A DNA stretch of 64,000 nucleotides from Bacteriovorax sp. BSW11_IV (lineage in GTDB: Bacteria; Bdellovibrionota; Bacteriovoracia; Bacteriovoracales; Bacteriovoracaceae). The notes under the pieces are model-generated. The model was not told the DNA's origin. It ran no database searches and saw only the letters and a program-made list of their open reading frames with translations. How positions within the stretch are numbered: the stretch's first letter is position 1; each line of letters opens with the position of its first letter. The DNA is taken from assembly GCF_000447755.1 (NCBI RefSeq), contig NZ_AUNE01000043.1, positions 54,728 to 118,727 of the forward strand, in the 5' to 3' direction. Of the stretch, positions 1-9,699 are shown in pieces. The position numbers and the translations under genes are program-made.

Positions 1-6
1 TTCTTG

Positions 7-48
7 TCAACTAGGATACGCTTTTTTAAGTGAAAAATTACTAGTTGA
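7..48. repeat. Inverted repeat upstream of fusA
   Basis: TCAACTAG (7-14) and CTAGTTGA (41-48) are a perfect 8-bp inverted repeat separated by 26 AT-rich bases. No open reading frame covers this stretch. It could be the end of the upstream transcription unit or a protein-binding site; the sequence does not decide. Confidence 0.35.
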
Positions 49-97
49 GTCATTTTATTGGGCCCCTATTTTTTTCAGTTATTTTAATGTTCCTAGA

Positions 98-126
98 TTG
101 ACTCATGCCCAGAATTTCACTAAGAT
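98..126 (+). promoter_or_regulatory. fusA promoter, sigma70-type
   Basis: TTGACT (98-103) and TAAGAT (121-126) are separated by exactly 17 bases and each matches the housekeeping consensus at five of six positions. Transcription should start near 133, giving a leader of about 64 nt before the fusA ATG at 197, which has GGAGAG as ribosome binding site. Confidence 0.75.
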
Positions 127-196
127 GCGGTTTTAAAATGTTTAAAAAATTACAGTTGTATTTAATAATTCTATCATTCTAGTTTGGAGAGAAAAG

Positions 197-2359
197 ATGA
201 TTAACAACAAACTTATGGCCAAAACTCGTAACATCGGGATTTCGGCGCACATTGACTCAGGAAAGACGACACTGAGTGAGCGTATTCTTTTTTACTGTGA
301 CATGATCCACAAAATCTCAGACGTTCGTGGTGCTGGTGATGGTGCGAAAATGGACCACATGGAACTTGAAAAAGAAAAAGGTATTACAATTACTTCTGCT
401 GCTACAACTGTTACTTGGAAAGGTATCGGTAACGCAGGTACAACTTTTGCTGATGGTGTTGATAAAGAAACAAGAATCAACCTAATCGACACTCCGGGAC
501 ACGTTGACTTTACTGTAGAGGTAGAGAGATCACTTCGTGTACTAGATGGTGCTGTACTAGTTCTTTGTTCTGTTGCTGGTGTTCAGTCTCAGTCAATTAC
601 AGTAGACAGACAGATGAGAAGATATAACGTTCCAAGACTTGCTTTCCTAAACAAGATGGACCGTATGGGTGCAAACCCTTTCAAAGGTAGAGATGCCCTT
701 GTTGAAAAACTAAACCACAACGCAGTTCTTGTTCAGATCCCAATCGGTGAAGAAGATGGTTTCTGTGGTGTTGTAGACCTAGTTGCTAAAAAAGCTTACT
801 ATTTCGACGGTGATAACGGTGAAAAAGTAAGAGAAGAAGAGTGTCCAGCTGATCTAGTTGATCAAATGGAAGAATACAGAGCAGAAATGATCGATAAAGT
901 TGCTGAGTTCGACGATGAGATCATGGAAAGATACCTTGAAGGTGAAGAGCCTTCAGAAGAAGAACTACACAAGTGTATTAAAGTTGGTGTTCAATCACTT
1001 AAACTTACTCCTGTATTTATGGGTTCTGCTTTCAAAAACAAAGGTGTTCAACTTCTTCTTAACGGTGTTGCTAGATACCTTCCATCTCCACTTACTTGTG
1101 CTCTTCCAACTATCGTTGATGAGAAAGCAGGGAAGATGGAAATCCAACCGGATCCAGAAGGAACTCTTATTGCTATGGCGTTCAAAATTACTGACGAACA
1201 ATTCGGTCAGCTTACTTATACAAGAATCTACCGTGGTACTCTAAATAAGGGTGAAACTGTTTACAACACAAGAACTAAGAAAAAAGTTCGTGTTGGACGT
1301 ATGGTTCGTATGAACTCTAACGACAGAGAGAATATCGATTCAGCTCACGCTGGGGATATCATCGCTCTTGTTGGTGTTGACTGTGCTTCAGGGGATACAT
1401 TTGTTGCTGACGACAAAGACCTAAACATTTCATGTGAGGGTATCCACGTTCCAATTCCAGTTATTGAGCTTTCAGTTTCTTGTAAAGATAAAGATGCTCA
1501 AGCGAGAATGTCAAAAGGTCTTGCTAAGTTCCTTAAAGAAGACCCGACTTTCCACGTTTACACTGATGAAGAATCAGGTGAAACACGTATCGCTGGTATG
1601 GGTGAGCTTCACCTTGAAATTTACGTAGAAAGATTAAAGCGTGAGTTCAATGCTGAAGTTACTGTTGGTGCTCCACAGGTTAACTACCGTGAGACAATCA
1701 GAACTGAAACTAAGTTCGATTACACTCACAAGAAGCAAACTGGTGGTTCTGGTCAATTCGGTCAAGTTGTGGGTATGCTTAAGCCACTTCCAGAAGACAG
1801 AAAAGAGAAAGAAGACCAAGTATTTAGATTCAATAACGAAATTAAAGGTGGATCTATTCCTAACGAATTCATTGGTGCCTGTGAAAAAGGTTTCCAAGAC
1901 GTTATGGATAAGGGACCTCTTGCAGCTTTCCCAGTTATTAACTGTGAAATCTTCCTACAAGACGGTAAGTACCACGATGTTGACTCTTCTGATATGGCGT
2001 TCCGTATTGCTTCTAGACAAGCGATGAGACAAGCTATCAAAGGTGCTCAACCAGTTCTTCTTGAGCCAGTAATGAAAGTTGAAGTTACAACTCCAGACGA
2101 ATACCAAGGTTCGGTAATTGGTGACCTTTCTTCTAGAAGAGGTATCATCCAAGGTTCTGAGACTGATCCAGGTGGGGACGTAATCATCAATGCTGAGGTT
2201 CCTCTATCAGAAATGTTCGGATACTCTAACGAGCTTCGTTCAATGTCTGCTGGTAAAGCTTCTTACACAATGGAATTTGCAAGATACGCTGAGTGTCCTT
2301 CAAATATCCAAGAAAAAGTAATTGCTGAGCGTAAAGAGAAACTTGCTAACGATGATTAA
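197..2359 (+). CDS. fusA: Elongation factor G
   Basis: Translocation GTPase that moves tRNA and mRNA through the ribosome in the cytoplasm. All GTPase motifs are visible: G1 AHIDSGKTT (residues 17-25), the GITI switch, DTPGHVDF and NKMDRMGA, followed by the beta-barrel and C-terminal domains typical of EF-G. At 720 residues it is longer than most bacterial EF-G (about 690-705); the excess is partly an insertion of roughly 15 residues ([16 protein letters not shown]) between the switch I region and the DTPG motif. It stands alone with its own promoter and terminator; rpsL, rpsG and tuf are not adjacent, so the str operon is broken. Its sequence has only one GGCC in 2.2 kb, unlike neighbouring genes. 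A second EF-G copy elsewhere cannot be excluded. Confidence 0.98.
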   Translation: MINNKLMAKTRNIGISAHIDSGKTTLSERILFYCDMIHKISDVRGAGDGAKMDHMELEKEKGITITSAATTVTWKGIGNAGTTFADGVDKETRINLIDTPGHVDFTVEVERSLRVLDGAVLVLCSVAGVQSQSITVDRQMRRYNVPRLAFLNKMDRMGANPFKGRDALVEKLNHNAVLVQIPIGEEDGFCGVVDLVAKKAYYFDGDNGEKVREEECPADLVDQMEEYRAEMIDKVAEFDDEIMERYLEGEEPSEEELHKCIKVGVQSLKLTPVFMGSAFKNKGVQLLLNGVARYLPSPLTCALPTIVDEKAGKMEIQPDPEGTLIAMAFKITDEQFGQLTYTRIYRGTLNKGETVYNTRTKKKVRVGRMVRMNSNDRENIDSAHAGDIIALVGVDCASGDTFVADDKDLNISCEGIHVPIPVIELSVSCKDKDAQARMSKGLAKFLKEDPTFHVYTDEESGETRIAGMGELHLEIYVERLKREFNAEVTVGAPQVNYRETIRTETKFDYTHKKQTGGSGQFGQVVGMLKPLPEDRKEKEDQVFRFNNEIKGGSIPNEFIGACEKGFQDVMDKGPLAAFPVINCEIFLQDGKYHDVDSSDMAFRIASRQAMRQAIKGAQPVLLEPVMKVEVTTPDEYQGSVIGDLSSRRGIIQGSETDPGGDVIINAEVPLSEMFGYSNELRSMSAGKASYTMEFARYAECPSNIQEKVIAERKEKLANDD

Positions 2360-2399
2360 TCGTTACTTTCTCGAACGAAATTAAATTTTCAAAAAATGA

Positions 2400-2426
2400 G
2401 GCCCAGAGAAATCTGGGCCTTTTTTA
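2400..2426 (+). terminator. fusA terminator
   Basis: GGCCCAGA (2400-2407) pairs with TCTGGGCC (2412-2419) around a GAAA loop and is followed by a run of T. A classic intrinsic terminator with a GGCC stem. Confidence 0.9.
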
Positions 2427-2534
2427 TTTTGGACCGTAATAATTTTCGACACTATCTATAATAATTTCTATTAGACCCATCTTTGTGTGAAATTTGTTTA
2501 AGATAAATCACTTTCAATAAACACAGGTGGCAAA

Positions 2535-2990
2535 ATGAAAATGACAACTCTTATAGCATTTACGATGCTTTCTCTGGGCGCAAATGCACATAAAATCGTT
2601 AATTACAAAGGACATTCTACTATTGATGGATCAGAGTGTTCTGTTGAAATCCTTCATCATGGAAAAGAGGTGCGTGCCATTATGGTTAAAGGTACTCTCA
2701 AGACAGAAGCAATCCTTGTCTGTAAGGACGAAATTGGCGGTGAGGACAGCATTTTTATAGAGGTAGATCAAGAGCTAGGACTTACAGAAGAGCTTTTAGA
2801 AGAGGCCACTGTGGACGATAACGGTGATCGTGTTCTGATTACCGGGCATGATCAAATAGATCAGTTTGAAATACTTTCTAAAATTCAAGTTACAAGAAAG
2901 AACGAGAGAGTTGATGCAGTAGAAATAGAGGCGACGACAGTCGGCTGTACACAGTCCACGATGACTTGTGTAGACCTTGTTCAAAAGTAA
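2535..2990 (+). CDS. Secreted protein of unknown function
   Basis: A 151-residue protein with a typical Sec signal peptide (residues 1-18, cleavage likely after GANA). The mature part is acidic and contains four to five cysteines (in SECSV, LVCKD, VGCTQ, MTCVD), consistent with a disulphide-bonded periplasmic or exported protein. AGGTGG precedes the ATG. It is followed closely by the pullulanase gene but there is a 90-base gap with a separate TTGACT, so co-transcription is uncertain. I do not recognise the family. Confidence 0.75.
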   Translation: MKMTTLIAFTMLSLGANAHKIVNYKGHSTIDGSECSVEILHHGKEVRAIMVKGTLKTEAILVCKDEIGGEDSIFIEVDQELGLTEELLEEATVDDNGDRVLITGHDQIDQFEILSKIQVTRKNERVDAVEIEATTVGCTQSTMTCVDLVQK

Positions 2991-3083
2991 GTGATAACTA
3001 ATTAGTCATTGATAAATATTTGAGCAGTGTAAGTAGTTAATTTGACTGAAAAATTTTGGCATGTTTCTTGTTATTTAAACAGA

Positions 3084-6080
3084 ATGAAAAATTTTAAAAT
3101 GTTAACGTTCCTGCTCATTTCATTGTTCACTCTTAGTTCTTTTTCTAAAGAGATTCAAATCCATTATATGAGAAAAGATGGGAAGGCCTCCGATTTTGGA
3201 GTCCATGTTTGGGGTGATGCTATCTCTGAAAAAGATCGCACTGTGTGGCCCGAAACAATTGGTTTTAAATCTGAAAAGGTAACCCTTGATCTTGGCGATG
3301 GTGAATTCTATTTGATGGTTCATAATAATGGTCAAATTGATATTAATCCAATTCATATCAAAGACCTTGGCGATACTAAGGATATTTATCTTGTCCAAGG
3401 GGCCAGTGAATATTTTGATTCTTATGATAAGGCCCTTATGGCCTCTCAAAAAATTTATGATGTACAATTTCGTTGGATTGATCATAAGACCTTTGGGGTG
3501 CTTGGCCACTATGATAATCAAGATTATAAGGCCTATCTATATCATAGTGAAACAGGTGATATTCGAGTTTCAGATAAAGATGTCATCGTTGATGGTCAAG
3601 TTGACCATGGTTTCGAAATGTCTTTTTCTGGAGACTTTAGATCTGAAAGCGAAGATTTTTATAAGCGCTTTGATTATCTAAGAAGTCACGGTTTTTCAAA
3701 AATTACCGGCGACATTAATCAAGAAAGTGCTCGCAATCTTTCTAAAGATCACATCGCCATAGTTATAAGAAATTCACAGGGTGAAATTGTTAAGAGTTCA
3801 GGTGTTCATAAGGCCAGTGTTTTAGATGAACTCTTTTATTATAATGGTGATGATTTAGGAAGTGTGGTCACTAAAGAAGGCACTCAATTTAAGCTTTGGG
3901 CGCCTACTGCGAAAAATGTTTCAGTTCGTCTTTATCATGAAGATGGTCAGGAATCTTTTGAAACACTGATAATGAATGAAGAAAATGGCGTATATGTGGC
4001 CAAGTCAGATCAAGATCTTAATGGAAAATTTTATCTTTATGAGATTACTCAATTTAATCGCGAAAGTGGAAAAATTGAAACTCACTTAGTGACAGACCCA
4101 TATTCTCTTTCATTGAGTACAAATAGTAAAAAAAGTCAGATTGTTGACTTAGAAAACAGTTACCGTCCACAAGGTTGGGATACCCATACTGTTCGTGAGC
4201 ACCATACTTTGGTCCATCCTACAGATATGACAATCTATGAACTTCATACGCGCGATTTTTCTATCTTTGATGAAACTGTCCCAGAAAAAATGCGTGGTAC
4301 TTTTGCGGCCTTTGGACAAAAAAGCTCGAATGGTATGAAGCATTTGTCTGAGCTTGCAAAATCTGGGCTTACACATATTCACTTACTTCCTATTAATGAC
4401 ATGGCTTCAGTAAATGAAAATAAAGATGAGAGGATAGATATATTTAATAAGTATGGAGATATTGAACCTGACTCGCCAGATGCTGAGAAAACAATTTTAG
4501 AAGTTCTAGAGTCTCTACCAAAAGATAGTGACAAGCAACAAGCAATCATTGCAAAAATTAAAGATCGCGATGGGTTTAATTGGGGTTATGACCCCCATCA
4601 CTATATGGCACCTGAAGGGGCCTATGCTACAGATAGTATGGGGGCAGCTAGAGTTCTTGAGCTAAGACAGGCCGTTCAGTCTTTACATGAGTCTGGTTTA
4701 AGAGTTATAGCCGATGTCGTTTATAATCATACTTTTGATAACACTGTATTAAATAGAGTTGTCCCAGACTATTTTTATCGTTTAGATCACTTTGGAAATC
4801 CCACTAAAGATTCTTGTTGTGTTGATACGGCAAGTGAAAACAAAATGGTAGAAAAGCTGATCTCTGATTCTACTTATAAATGGGTAAAAAACTATAAGTT
4901 AGATGGTATCCGCTTTGATCTTATGAATTTTCTAACGAAAGATACAATGAGAGAAGTTCGCAGAAAGCTCGACACACTAACATTGGCCAAAGATGGAGTT
5001 GATGGTAAGAAAATTTATCTCTATGGAGAAGGTTGGGACTTCGGTTCTTTGAGATGGCTCTTGCCTAGTGAGACCGTTCACCAATGGGGTGCAGCTTCTT
5101 TAAAAATGGGATTAGGAAGTTTCAATTCTACTTTTAGAGATGCCATTAAAGGTAAGGGACAAAATGAGAGAGAGCTCTTTATTGATGACTCTTATTTAAC
5201 AGATAAAACACATAATAGAGAAACAGTAAAAAATGCATTGAGAGCAACTTTGAATGATTGGAATGGTGGGATCTATAATGAACCGGCCGAATCAATTAAT
5301 TACTTAACTGCCCATGATAAGGCCACGATGTTTGATCATTTGATGGCAAAAGTTGGAATGTGGGCACCTATGGAAAAAGTTGTTCAAATGCAGCAGATGG
5401 GAATCGGTTTTATTTCACTCGCGCAAGGAATTCCGTTTTTTCATGCGGGTGTTGAGATTTTAAGATCAAAATCAGGAGATGAGAATTCGTACAATTCAGG
5501 TGATTGGTTTAACCGCCTTGATTTTACTTATACAACAAATAATTGGGCCAAGGGACTCCCTCCAGCATGGCAGGAAGAGAATCTTCATGCGTGGCCAAAT
5601 TGGAAGGAGAGGCTAACAAGAATACCTGCGCCTTCTAAAGAACAGATCATGGGCAATTTAGAGTGGTTTAAAACGATGTTGCAAACACGTAAAGAGTCTG
5701 GTCTTTTTAGAATGCAGACTAAAGAACAAATTGCTCAGAAGTTGTCGTTTAATGATAATGTTCGAAATCAAGTTGGTGACTTTGATCCGCGTCTTCTGGT
5801 AATGAAGCTTGATGATAGAGTTGGTCAGAGAATTGATCCCGACAACAAAGGGGCCTATATTCTTTTCAATACATCGTGGCATGATTGGTTAGACTTTTAT
5901 GATGAGGATATTAAACACAATGATATTAAGCTTGCAAATTCTTTGACTCAATCCCAGGAACCACGTTTAAAACGTCTTCTTGATCAGTCGGGAGCAAAAA
6001 GAGACGAAGCTTTTGTGGATAAAAGAGCTGGTAAAATTAGTGTGCCTTGTATGAGTTTAATGGTTTATTTTATGAAATAA
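3084..6080 (+). CDS. pulA: Secreted pullulanase-type alpha-1,6-glucosidase
   Basis: Debranching enzyme that hydrolyses alpha-1,6 bonds in pullulan, glycogen or starch. I start at the ATG at 3084 because it opens a clean signal peptide (MKNFKMLTFLLISLFTLSSF); the protein is then 998 residues. Order: signal peptide, a CBM41-like starch-binding domain (about 22-110), a linker, a CBM48-like E-set domain (about 265-350), then the GH13 barrel. The pullulanase signature FNWGYDP is near 497-503, region I DVVYNH near 544, region II GIRFDLMNF with nucleophile Asp near 612, region III GEGWDF with the acid Glu near 648, region IV TAHDKATMF near 742, then the C-terminal pullulanase domain. In a predator it could digest prey glycogen; that is inference. 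There is no obvious Shine-Dalgarno. Confidence 0.93.
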   Translation: MKNFKMLTFLLISLFTLSSFSKEIQIHYMRKDGKASDFGVHVWGDAISEKDRTVWPETIGFKSEKVTLDLGDGEFYLMVHNNGQIDINPIHIKDLGDTKDIYLVQGASEYFDSYDKALMASQKIYDVQFRWIDHKTFGVLGHYDNQDYKAYLYHSETGDIRVSDKDVIVDGQVDHGFEMSFSGDFRSESEDFYKRFDYLRSHGFSKITGDINQESARNLSKDHIAIVIRNSQGEIVKSSGVHKASVLDELFYYNGDDLGSVVTKEGTQFKLWAPTAKNVSVRLYHEDGQESFETLIMNEENGVYVAKSDQDLNGKFYLYEITQFNRESGKIETHLVTDPYSLSLSTNSKKSQIVDLENSYRPQGWDTHTVREHHTLVHPTDMTIYELHTRDFSIFDETVPEKMRGTFAAFGQKSSNGMKHLSELAKSGLTHIHLLPINDMASVNENKDERIDIFNKYGDIEPDSPDAEKTILEVLESLPKDSDKQQAIIAKIKDRDGFNWGYDPHHYMAPEGAYATDSMGAARVLELRQAVQSLHESGLRVIADVVYNHTFDNTVLNRVVPDYFYRLDHFGNPTKDSCCVDTASENKMVEKLISDSTYKWVKNYKLDGIRFDLMNFLTKDTMREVRRKLDTLTLAKDGVDGKKIYLYGEGWDFGSLRWLLPSETVHQWGAASLKMGLGSFNSTFRDAIKGKGQNERELFIDDSYLTDKTHNRETVKNALRATLNDWNGGIYNEPAESINYLTAHDKATMFDHLMAKVGMWAPMEKVVQMQQMGIGFISLAQGIPFFHAGVEILRSKSGDENSYNSGDWFNRLDFTYTTNNWAKGLPPAWQEENLHAWPNWKERLTRIPAPSKEQIMGNLEWFKTMLQTRKESGLFRMQTKEQIAQKLSFNDNVRNQVGDFDPRLLVMKLDDRVGQRIDPDNKGAYILFNTSWHDWLDFYDEDIKHNDIKLANSLTQSQEPRLKRLLDQSGAKRDEAFVDKRAGKISVPCMSLMVYFMK

Positions 6081-6085
6081 AAATA

Positions 6086-6110
6086 AAGGCCCCAATTAGG
6101 GGCCTTTTTT
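6086..6110. terminator. Bidirectional terminator, pulA / chemoreceptor
   Basis: AAGGCCCC (6086-6093) pairs with GGGGCCTT (6099-6106) around a 5-base loop, with A-rich sequence before and T-rich after, so it can end transcription from both converging genes. The minus-strand stop codon (6109-6111) lies in the T tract. Confidence 0.85.
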
Positions 6111-7701
6111 ATGAGGCAACTTTTTCAAGATAAGATACGGCCTTTTTAATAGACTTACTCTTTTCGATCAAAACTTTTACTTGTTCATCTGAAAGCTTTT
6201 GGCTTCTCTTTAATTCGTTTTGTGTATCATAGAGCATACTAATTGATTTATTGATATCGTGAATTCCTGTTCCTTGCTCAAGAAGGGCACCCAAAATCTC
6301 TTGGCCCATTTCACTTGTTAGGTGAGATTGTTGATTGAGATTTATTAATGCGCTTTCACATTGGTTCATCAAATGATTTCCTTCTTTCATATTTACGGAA
6401 GTCGTCTTAATGATTTTCTCAATTTTTTGAGTTGTCGATGTTGCAAGCTCTCTAACATTTCTTGTACTTTCTTCAACAATTTGAGCAATTTCAATGGCAG
6501 AGTCACCACTTACTTTTGCAAGGTTTCCAATTTCATTGGCCACAACACTGAAGCCTTTACCGTGCTCTCCAGCTCTTGCAGCTTCAACGGATGCATTAAA
6601 AGAGAGGAGTTTCGTTTGGAAAACAATGTCACTAATAATAGTTGTTTTATCTCTGATATTTGTGATGGTTTCAGCAATCTTCTCAAGATGTTGACTATTT
6701 TCTTTAATTGTTTCAATGATATCACTATTATCTTTTTCAATAATTTTGAAAGACTCGATAAGTTCAGCAATTTTAGATTTACCCTCTAGTGATGTTGAAG
6801 CTGCTTGGTTAGACATCTCACTAGAAGTTGTCGCACTATTTTTTGTGGACTCATACATTTGTCTTACTTCGTCTGCGGCACTGGCCATATTCTCTACTGA
6901 AGCGGCCTGTTGTTCTGTGGCCACGATGAGTGATTCTGAGCTTTCTGCAATATGTGAGGCAACCTTATCAAGCTCTGTATATTCAGCTTTTAAATTATTA
7001 ATAACTTTTTTGATAGGAAGAATAAAACTTCTGTACTGAATGATTGAATTCGCAAATGACAGCATAAGGGCAATAACAACACAAATGATGAGACCGATAA
7101 CAGTCGTCTTCTTTGCTTGGGCAACAGTGTAATTAACGTCATCAATAAAAACACCTGTACCAAGAACCCAACCCCATGGTTTGAACAATTTTACATATGA
7201 GATTTTTTCAAGAGGCTCGTTTTGACCTGCTTTTGGTCTAAAGTAACTTATTGGCCCTTCCTCTTTATCTTTGGCAATTTTAACAAATTCTTGATAGAGA
7301 AACACTCCATTTGAATCTTTGTATTCTTTCATATTGTTTCCCACTTTCTTTGGTTCTGCACCATGGGCCACAACGTTGTATTCAAGATCTGTTACAAAAA
7401 AATAATTGTTACCATTAAAGCGCAAGGCCTGAAGAAGTTCTCTCGCTTGAATTTTGGACTCTTCTTCAGTGATGATTTTTTGCTCAGCATTTTTGTGAAT
7501 TTTTTCAATCATTGTATAAGCGTTTTCGATAGCGACTCGAATCGCCTCTGTCTTTCCTTTTCTCGCCGTTTGCTCAACAGAGGGAAGGGTGAAGAAAATA
7601 ATAAGTAAAACAAATGTAATTGAAGATAAGAATGAAAAAATTGAAGCTTGGAAAAATTGTTTCACACGCTCTTTCATAGTCGTTTTATTTATATTTTGCA
7701 T
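6109..7701 (-). CDS. Methyl-accepting chemotaxis protein with Cache sensor
   Basis: A transmembrane chemoreceptor of 530 residues that should signal through CheW/CheA. Visible parts: N-terminal membrane helix (about 16-38); an extracytoplasmic single Cache domain (about 45-190), recognisable from NNYFFVTDLEYNVVAHG and PWGWVLGTGVFIDD; second membrane helix (about 195-220); then the coiled-coil signalling domain with the conserved hairpin tip near residue 370 (QTKLLSFNASVEAARAGEHG). No clear HAMP domain separates the second helix from the signalling helix. It is monocistronic and divergent from the next gene. The ligand cannot be read from sequence; Cache domains of this type often bind small organic acids. 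Confidence 0.92.
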   Translation of the reverse strand: MQNINKTTMKERVKQFFQASIFSFLSSITFVLLIIFFTLPSVEQTARKGKTEAIRVAIENAYTMIEKIHKNAEQKIITEEESKIQARELLQALRFNGNNYFFVTDLEYNVVAHGAEPKKVGNNMKEYKDSNGVFLYQEFVKIAKDKEEGPISYFRPKAGQNEPLEKISYVKLFKPWGWVLGTGVFIDDVNYTVAQAKKTTVIGLIICVVIALMLSFANSIIQYRSFILPIKKVINNLKAEYTELDKVASHIAESSESLIVATEQQAASVENMASAADEVRQMYESTKNSATTSSEMSNQAASTSLEGKSKIAELIESFKIIEKDNSDIIETIKENSQHLEKIAETITNIRDKTTIISDIVFQTKLLSFNASVEAARAGEHGKGFSVVANEIGNLAKVSGDSAIEIAQIVEESTRNVRELATSTTQKIEKIIKTTSVNMKEGNHLMNQCESALINLNQQSHLTSEMGQEILGALLEQGTGIHDINKSISMLYDTQNELKRSQKLSDEQVKVLIEKSKSIKKAVSYLEKVAS

Positions 7702-7928
7702 AGGCCTCCCACAACTGTTCGAGTTTCTATCGTCTATATCTTAAGTTTGCTTAAAGTTTTAAATGATGACTTGCGTCAGGTTTCGGAAGGAGTCTTGTCA
7801 TGTTGTAAGTGCCTGTATATACGATGTAGTTAAGTGGAATTTGTGTAAAAAATATATGTTGCGGCCGCTTGCTTCATTTTGTTTTCAAAGTGCAACACCT
7901 TGTTTACAAAAAGTGCTATAACCCTCCC

Positions 7929-8717
7929 ATGCTTGAAACGAAAAAATATCACATTCATAAAATCCAGCAGGAGTTGGCCAATAGGCAAAGGCATAATCCG
8001 CAGTATTCATTGCGTGCTTTTGCTCGAGATATTGGTGTTCATCCTGCGACTTTATCTCAAGTTATGAAGGGAAATAGACCTTTGCCGCTTAAAACATCAC
8101 ATGTCGTTGTTGAAAAGTTGGCCTTGGCACCAAAAGAGAGGACTTTATTTCTAGAGAGCCTCTACCGTTCTAAAACAACTATTGATGATATTAAAATTGA
8201 TGAAGCTGATGATCGTTTCATGTTGGATGAATCTTATTTTAATGTCATCGCTCAGTGGGAGCATTACGCTGTTCTTACGCTTTTTGATATTGATAGTTTT
8301 GACTGTTCTGTTCAAGAAGTAGCAAGAAGGTTAGGGATCTCTGAGCTAAGGGCCGAAGTTGTCCTTGAGAATTTAAAAGTAAGTGGTCTGCTGTCCCTTG
8401 AAGATGGACAGTTTAAGAAATCAAAACCTAGAGTAAGAACGACTGAGGATATTAGCAGTCTTGCTCTTAAAGAATCACATAAAGAAACCCTAGAAATGGG
8501 GAAATTAAAGCTTGATGAAGTTGAGGTGATGCTTAGAGACTTCTCTGCAATGACGGTTGCAGTTGATCTAGAAAAGCTCACGGAGGCCAAAACCATTATT
8601 AGAGAGTTTCGTCAAAAGATGATGGCACTGCTTAGAGATGGTAATAAAACGGATGTTTATCAATTGGCCATCCAATTTTATCCATTAACGAAAACTGAAA
8701 AATTAATGGAGATGTAG
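7929..8717 (+). CDS. TIGR02147 family protein
   Basis: A 262-residue protein of the TIGR02147 family, abundant in Bdellovibrionota and Fibrobacteres and of unproven function. The N-terminal third resembles a Cro/C1 helix-turn-helix (YSLRAFARDIGVHPATLSQVM) followed by a winged-helix-like middle (VQEVARRLGISELRAEVVL) and the typical C-terminal strand ending QLAIQFYPLTK. A start at 7929 fits the family; there is no Shine-Dalgarno, and TATAAC lies at 7917-7922, so the mRNA may be leaderless. The stop codon abuts the start of the next secreted-protein gene, so the two are co-transcribed. A second family member lies at 20844-21665. Confidence 0.85.
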   Translation: MLETKKYHIHKIQQELANRQRHNPQYSLRAFARDIGVHPATLSQVMKGNRPLPLKTSHVVVEKLALAPKERTLFLESLYRSKTTIDDIKIDEADDRFMLDESYFNVIAQWEHYAVLTLFDIDSFDCSVQEVARRLGISELRAEVVLENLKVSGLLSLEDGQFKKSKPRVRTTEDISSLALKESHKETLEMGKLKLDEVEVMLRDFSAMTVAVDLEKLTEAKTIIREFRQKMMALLRDGNKTDVYQLAIQFYPLTKTEKLMEM

Positions 8718-9665
8718 ATGAAAAAACTAATTGGATTAATGGCCCTTCTCTCGATGAGTCCTATCACAAATGCAAAAGAGCCCCTTCTAAACGAAAAAGG
8801 AAATGGGGGCGATGTTGTTTATTGTGAAGGAAATATTCATACTCTTGATTCTGTAATCATGATGGAAGAGAGGTACTTCGATATTATTAGGCAAGATCAT
8901 TATGAAATCTCAATTAAGAGAATTCAAAATCATTTGAAAACGACATTGCCTCTTTTGGAACAAACTCTTAATAAGTTTCTCGATAATTTTAAAACTAAGG
9001 GAAATGTTGAAGAGGGAGTGTTTTGGGTAAAAGGCAAACTTAAAAATGTTGCAGATGAGAACCTTTTTGTTGAACTTCCTGGTCGATGTGATGATGAAGT
9101 TAAGCAAGTCGTTGTCTTAGTGAAAGAGCCCTTCAAAAGATACTACTATGATGCATCTTTGATCGATCAACTCTCAAAGAATGCAGATGAATTATCTTGG
9201 TTGTTTGTTCATGAATGGTTGAGAAATTATGTAAATGATTCTGATGTTATTCGAATTATCAATGCTTATCTGCACTCTGAACAATTCTTTCAAGCAAGTG
9301 AAGAAGAAGTGAAAGAGACTCTTATTCGTCTTGGGATTTCATCTGGATACGGACCATTGAGTTCAGAGGAAAAGGCCTCTACTCAAAGATTGAAAGTGAT
9401 TATTCCTGAACTTGAAGAAAGATTGAACGTAGTTCAGCAGAAGTTAAAAGATTTTAATGAGTCTCACAATAGTAAAGAAAAGAAGAAGATTATTAGTGCA
9501 CTTAATATGGAAATGGGAAAACTTGAAATGCAGTTCTATATTGCCTTAGTTGGCGAATATTCTTCAATTGATGAAGCTTTGAAAAAGAAATTGGAAATGC
9601 TTTATGAATTAAATACGTCGCTTAAAAAAGATGTCTCTGAAAAGTTTAGTTCGTTAAAAAAATAA
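8718..9665 (+). CDS. Secreted protein with GNGGDVV N-terminus
   Basis: A 315-residue exported protein. The signal peptide (residues 1-19, ending ITNA) is followed by NEKGNGGDVVYC, a mature N-terminal motif I associate with a large set of secreted Bdellovibrio-group proteins of unknown role. An acidic, charged middle (including VHEWLRNYV, which is not a complete HExxH) leads to a coiled-coil C-terminus (about 225-315) rich in Lys and Glu. Its ATG begins directly after the TAG of the TIGR02147 gene, so translation is probably coupled; a metalloprotease-like lipoprotein gene follows 34 bases downstream. No enzyme motif is certain. Confidence 0.75.
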   Translation: MKKLIGLMALLSMSPITNAKEPLLNEKGNGGDVVYCEGNIHTLDSVIMMEERYFDIIRQDHYEISIKRIQNHLKTTLPLLEQTLNKFLDNFKTKGNVEEGVFWVKGKLKNVADENLFVELPGRCDDEVKQVVVLVKEPFKRYYYDASLIDQLSKNADELSWLFVHEWLRNYVNDSDVIRIINAYLHSEQFFQASEEEVKETLIRLGISSGYGPLSSEEKASTQRLKVIIPELEERLNVVQQKLKDFNESHNSKEKKKIISALNMEMGKLEMQFYIALVGEYSSIDEALKKKLEMLYELNTSLKKDVSEKFSSLKK

Positions 9666-9699
9666 TTTTTAAAGTATTTTAAAGATCAAGGAAATATAT

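Noticed and set aside
3328..3681. Overlapping frame inside the pullulanase gene
   Set aside because: Low-complexity shadow frame without ribosome site; the pullulanase frame explains the region.
7861..7868. GCGGCCGC as a cloning scar
   Set aside because: An isolated NotI site in a GGCC-rich genome; no vector sequence nearby.
9184..9231. Metalloprotease motif in the GNGGDVV protein
   Set aside because: VHEWLRNYV has HE but no second His at the required place.
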